From Bacteroidota bacterium (GTDB lineage Bacteria; Bacteroidota; Ignavibacteria; Kryptoniales; JAKASW01), in the NCBI GenBank assembly GCA_021789755.1, contig JAJYJD010000011.1, positions 1-27,527 of the forward strand: a DNA stretch of 27,527 nt, in the 5' to 3' direction. Shown one piece after another: positions 24,079 to 27,527 of the stretch (the stretch's first letter is position 1; every line of letters begins with the position of its first letter). The position numbers were made by a program, and so were the translations under genes. The notes under the pieces were generated by a model. It did no database searches and was not told the origin of the DNA. It worked only from the letters and a program-made list of their open reading frames with translations.

Positions 24079-26223
24079 TCAGCAGAGGGCGAAGTCTATT
24101 TCATGCCTTTCCATGTTGACGCGCAGGACTTTTACCTTGACCCTGTCGCCAAGTTGATAGACTTTACCGCTCCGCCTCCCCTTCAACTGGAACTGTCCCT
24201 GTATAAATGTGTAATAATCATCCATTTCCCTCACGTGGACCAGCCCTTCGACGAGAAGGCTGTCGACTTCCACAAACATGCCGAAGCTCGTCACTCCGGC
24301 GACAGTTCCCTCGTACTCGTCTCCGACGTGGTCTTTCATAAACTGCACTTGCTTCACCTTGACCGATTCGCGCTCAGCCTCCACGGCACGCCGCTCCGCC
24401 TCGCTCGAAAGCCTGCATATGTCGGCAAGCGTCTTTTTGAGTCCTCTCAGTTCGGGCAATTCCCTGCCCGACTCGTAAGCGTGCAGGAGCCGATGTACAA
24501 CCAGATCCGGATAACGCCTGATCGGTGAGGTGAATTGAGTGTAATACTTAAACGCGAGCCCGTAATGGCCGATGTTCTTTTCCGAATAGATGGCTTTCGC
24601 CATGGAGCGGAGCATGATGTCGTTTATGAGATACTCCTCGGGCTTCCCTTCGACCGACTGCAGCAGACGCTGTAGCTGCTTCTGCCCGACAGAGCCGTCG
24701 TAATTCAGGGTGTACCCAAAATGTGAAACGAAGACCGCCAGCTCGCCGATACGGTCCGGATCGGGAACGTCATGTACTCTGTAAAGGAACGGTTTCGCCT
24801 TCACTCCATGTCTCCCGATGTGTGTCGCGACCGTCTTGTTTGCCATCAACATAAATTCTTCCACGAGCCGATGACTGTCCAGCCTCATCTTCTTTATAAT
24901 CTCGACAGGCCTGCCGAGTTCATCTAAAACGAATTTCGCCTCCGGAAGATCGAAATCGATACTCCCCGCGCGGCTGCGGATACCAGTAAGCGTCTTGGCA
25001 AGCTTGTTCATTTCCAGTATCGTTTGGGAATGGTCGCCCTTTCCTGTGTCTATAATTTGCTGGACTTCTTCGTAGGTGAACCTTCGCTTGCTCCGGATCA
25101 CCGATTTGGCGAACCTGTAATCAACAACTCCTCCCGTAGGCCGGATATTCATTATGACGGAGTAAGTCAGTCGGTCCGCGTTCGGGTTGAGGCTGCAGAT
25201 CTCGTTCGAAAGCTTGTGCGGGAGCATAGGTATTACGCCGCTCGTCAGGTATACACTTGTCCCGCGTCTGTAGGCTTCCGCGTCCAGTGCGCTTCCCTCG
25301 CGAACGTAGTGGCTCACGTCGGCAATGTGAACCCCCAGCTCAAAAAGGTCATCGGAAATTTTCTTGAGAGAGACCGCGTCATCAAAATCCCGCGCGTCTT
25401 CCGGGTCTATCGTGAAGACCAGCTCGTTCCTCAGGTCAAGTCGTCCTGCGATCTCCTTTTTGGGGATTTCTTCGGTGATCGATTCAGCTTCCGCGACGAC
25501 CTCGTGTGGAAAGTCTTTCCGGAGATTGAACTGGGCAGCGATGCTCTGCAGCTCGACGTTCGGATCACCGGCTTCTCCAAGCACCGATACAACTTCGGCA
25601 GAATAGCCGCTGTACCGGTCAACCAGCAGTCTGGCCACGACCTTGTCCCCGGCCTCAGCCCCTCTGAGTTTCTTTTTCGAGATGTCGATCGCGCTCGGCA
25701 GATCCCTGCTGCGAAGAATAATCTTGTATGAACTTCCGACCCTTTCGATGGTCCCGACTATCTTCTTCTCCGCGTGTTCGAGGACTTCCGTGACTTTTGC
25801 CACGAGGACTTTGCCGGTGGCGCCCGTAATCTTGACGGCGACCCTGTCGCCCGGGTTTGCATCGCCGAGTCCATCGGGCGGCACTACGATCTGGAGTTTT
25901 ATCTCCTCTCCCAGGTCCGGGTCTTCGGGAACTATGAGGATGTTCCCTCCCTTGTCGAAGCTCAGTCTGCCGACGGCGCTTTCGACACGCCTCGACGATT
26001 CAAATTTCCGTCTCCCGCTTTGCTGGACACCCCCTTTTCCCTCGAGCTGTCTCAGTGCTATCTTGAAACGAGCATACTCATGTTCCGAAGTGTATCCGAG
26101 AATTTTGGCGAGCTGACGCTTCTTAAAGGAGGCCAGGGGATTCCTCTTAAGGAAAGCCTCGATCTCTTTTCCGATATCTTCTGCCTTGCTGCCGCGCTTA
26201 GTTTTGCGTGAAGTTTTTTTCAT
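24079..26223 (-). CDS. rnr: ribonuclease R
   Basis: A 714-residue 3'-5' exoribonuclease of the RNB family. Order: an N-terminal winged-helix-like start (about residues 1-65), cold-shock-like domains (about 80-240), the RNB catalytic domain with RNELVFTIDPEDARDFDDAV (266-285, Asp279, Asp281 and Asp282 being the metal-binding cluster together with Asp273), then GLAFKYYTQFTSPIRRYPDLVVHRLLHAY, and a C-terminal S1 domain beginning EYEGTVAGVTSFGMFVEVDSLLVEGLVHV. It degrades structured RNA. Start ATG 26223 has GGCGG about five bases upstream and overlaps the amidase stop by 26 bases. Length is normal for RNase R and the S1 domain is complete. The C-terminal lysine-rich tail of the E. coli enzyme is absent. 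Confidence 0.95.
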   Translation of the reverse strand: MKKTSRKTKRGSKAEDIGKEIEAFLKRNPLASFKKRQLAKILGYTSEHEYARFKIALRQLEGKGGVQQSGRRKFESSRRVESAVGRLSFDKGGNILIVPEDPDLGEEIKLQIVVPPDGLGDANPGDRVAVKITGATGKVLVAKVTEVLEHAEKKIVGTIERVGSSYKIILRSRDLPSAIDISKKKLRGAEAGDKVVARLLVDRYSGYSAEVVSVLGEAGDPNVELQSIAAQFNLRKDFPHEVVAEAESITEEIPKKEIAGRLDLRNELVFTIDPEDARDFDDAVSLKKISDDLFELGVHIADVSHYVREGSALDAEAYRRGTSVYLTSGVIPMLPHKLSNEICSLNPNADRLTYSVIMNIRPTGGVVDYRFAKSVIRSKRRFTYEEVQQIIDTGKGDHSQTILEMNKLAKTLTGIRSRAGSIDFDLPEAKFVLDELGRPVEIIKKMRLDSHRLVEEFMLMANKTVATHIGRHGVKAKPFLYRVHDVPDPDRIGELAVFVSHFGYTLNYDGSVGQKQLQRLLQSVEGKPEEYLINDIMLRSMAKAIYSEKNIGHYGLAFKYYTQFTSPIRRYPDLVVHRLLHAYESGRELPELRGLKKTLADICRLSSEAERRAVEAERESVKVKQVQFMKDHVGDEYEGTVAGVTSFGMFVEVDSLLVEGLVHVREMDDYYTFIQGQFQLKGRRSGKVYQLGDRVKVKVLRVNMERHEIDFALC

Positions 26224-27527
26224 ATTCCGCCTTGAACTTGACGATCGCCCTCGTTATGCCTTTCGCAATTGCCTGTTGCCCCTTCTTACTTTTGAGATAC
26301 CTCTCTTCCCGAACATTGGACAGGTAGCCTGTCTCTACCAGCACAGCTGGCATCGACGCACCGATAAGCACGTAGAATCCCGCCTGGCTCACGCCGTTAT
26401 CTGCGACAGAAGCGACAGCAGAAACGTTGTCTTCGATAAGCTCCGCCAACCGTTCGGAATATTTCACATAGGCACTGTGCGCCATCGCCGTGAGAATCAT
26501 GTTGTCCGCGTCGTAGCTCTGGTATTTTTTCTCGTAATCGTTCTCGTATTTGATTGCCGCATTTTCCTGCGCCGCAATGCGAATGGCTTCTCCGGTCTTT
26601 CCCGGGCGGAGAAAGTAAGTCTCGATGCCGTGCATCGAGCTGGGTTTATGCGGCATGGAGTTGCAGTGCAGACTTATAAACAGCTTGCCGCCGGCCTCAT
26701 TTGCTATCTGGCCCCGCTCGTCCAGCGGGACGAAGACGTCTTTGTCCCGCGTCATGACGACCTTAACCTTCGGAAGAACCCGGTGAAGGTCGTTTTTCAG
26801 ATCAAGCCCGATGGCCAATGCCACGTTTTTCTCCTCGGTGCCGTGTACACCTATCGTCCCGGGGTCCTTACCGCCGTGTCCCGGATCGATCACTATCACA
26901 TCCAGTTTCCAGTTTTTCTTTTCGGCTTCGAGTTTCTTCTTCAGCTCTTCGGAAAAGATCTTCTGGACATCCGCGCTTGAATAAAGAGCGACGATGACGG
27001 AGTTCGTCGTGCTGTCTACAAACACCTGCTTTGAGACGTATTTTTGATTGAGCCTGAAACTCAACTGCACCGAATTGGGGTTTTGAATTGCAAAGACACT
27101 TGAATAAATGCCGTTTGGCGGAAGGGAATCGAGCTTAGCCACATCGGCCGACGCAGGCATGAGGGTTACATAAAGCATGTCCGGCTCACCGCCCAGACCG
27201 CTGGAAGTAATGGACGCTTCATACGCTTTCGGCAGCGACTCCATCGCGATCTCTATCACCGCGCCGTTCGCCTTTGGTTGTGCCTGGAGACCGGTTATTT
27301 GCGGCAACCCGACCTTCGACGGCGTGTATACAAACTCGGCCTTCTCTTCATTGTACCCGAGACTCCCCTGAATTATCCTTGCGAAGCACTCCCCCGCGTA
27401 ATTAGCCGCCATATATAACTTCCCGTTTGCCATAAGAACAGGGAGCGGCATCTGCAGTACATTCGTCTCGCCTCCGGTCGACAGTACGACGAAGCTATTG
27501 TCCGGCGTGAAAAGCAGACTTCCATAA
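26198..27527 (-). CDS. N-acetylmuramoyl-L-alanine amidase (Amidase_3), 5' end cut by window
   Basis: The frame is open to the right edge: no stop occurs upstream of the apparent methionine at 27451, and the visible coding part is 442 residues. Residues visible before that methionine (YGSLLFTPDNSFVVLSTGGETNVLQ) and after it (MPLPVLMANGKLYMAANYAGECFARI) suggest a copper-amine-oxidase-like N-terminal or AMIN-like accessory domain. The catalytic Amidase_3 domain shows VIDPGHGGKDPGTIG, EEKNVALAIG, SLHCNSMP and a C-terminal VLVETGYLSNVREERYL, giving the Zn-binding His/Glu/His set and catalytic Glu. It should cleave the bond between MurNAc and L-Ala in septal or lateral peptidoglycan. It is the first visible gene of the long operon; a signal peptide presumably lies outside the window. 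Confidence 0.9.
   Translation of the reverse strand, partial: YGSLLFTPDNSFVVLSTGGETNVLQMPLPVLMANGKLYMAANYAGECFARIIQGSLGYNEEKAEFVYTPSKVGLPQITGLQAQPKANGAVIEIAMESLPKAYEASITSSGLGGEPDMLYVTLMPASADVAKLDSLPPNGIYSSVFAIQNPNSVQLSFRLNQKYVSKQVFVDSTTNSVIVALYSSADVQKIFSEELKKKLEAEKKNWKLDVIVIDPGHGGKDPGTIGVHGTEEKNVALAIGLDLKNDLHRVLPKVKVVMTRDKDVFVPLDERGQIANEAGGKLFISLHCNSMPHKPSSMHGIETYFLRPGKTGEAIRIAAQENAAIKYENDYEKKYQSYDADNMILTAMAHSAYVKYSERLAELIEDNVSAVASVADNGVSQAGFYVLIGASMPAVLVETGYLSNVREERYLKSKKGQQAIAKGITRAIVKFKAEYEKNFTQN

Overview
This looks like chromosomal DNA of a Gram-negative bacterium, GC roughly 50-55 percent. The envelope genes point to an LPS-bearing outer membrane: two heptose-activating enzymes, a heptosyltransferase, a TamB/AsmA-like protein and several lipoproteins. 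A GWxTD-domain lipoprotein is a family I associate with the Ignavibacteria/Bacteroidota-Chlorobi (FCB) assemblage. Many genes have clear Shine-Dalgarno sequences, unlike typical Bacteroidia, so an Ignavibacteria-like or related FCB lineage is my best guess. This is inference, not proof. I see no tRNA, rRNA, CRISPR array, insertion sequence, phage gene or integrase.

Layout from left to right: (1) 1-2192, minus strand: heptose kinase rfaE1, heptose-phosphate adenylyltransferase rfaE2, then the start of a TamB/AsmA-like gene cut by the left edge. A possible 23-codon upstream ORF overlaps the TTG start of rfaE1. (2) 2495-5503, minus: a 1002-residue hybrid sensor kinase with its own receiver. (3) about 5819-6409, plus: a lone RimL-type acetyltransferase. 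(4) 6461-13688, minus: a four-gene fatty-acid degradation operon (acyl-CoA synthetase, HAD/enoyl-CoA hydratase fusion, thiolase, acyl-CoA dehydrogenase). (5) 13874-15687, plus: DedA membrane protein, pseudouridine synthase and Nudix hydrolase, tightly coupled. (6) 15737-27527, minus: a 12-gene run of amidase (5' cut by the right edge), rnr, ybaB, recR, two small lipoproteins, pheA, ftsX, murA, GWxTD lipoprotein, heptosyltransferase and mazG. Most junctions in this run overlap or nearly touch.

How they work together: block 4 encodes fatty-acid activation and all four beta-oxidation steps, though electron-transfer flavoprotein genes are not in the window. Blocks 1 and 6 together supply activated heptose and one enzyme that would transfer it to LPS core. 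Block 6 also mixes peptidoglycan synthesis (murA), peptidoglycan cleavage (amidase) and divisome control (ftsX) with RNA decay, recombination repair and nucleotide sanitation.

Most of the window is ordinary core gene content and I found no convincing new multi-gene system. The least explained items are the paired lipoproteins between recR and pheA (apparent tandem paralogues sharing two motifs), the GWxTD lipoprotein with an altered signature motif, a prephenate dehydratase whose regulatory motif departs from ESRP, and the possible rfaE1 leader ORF.
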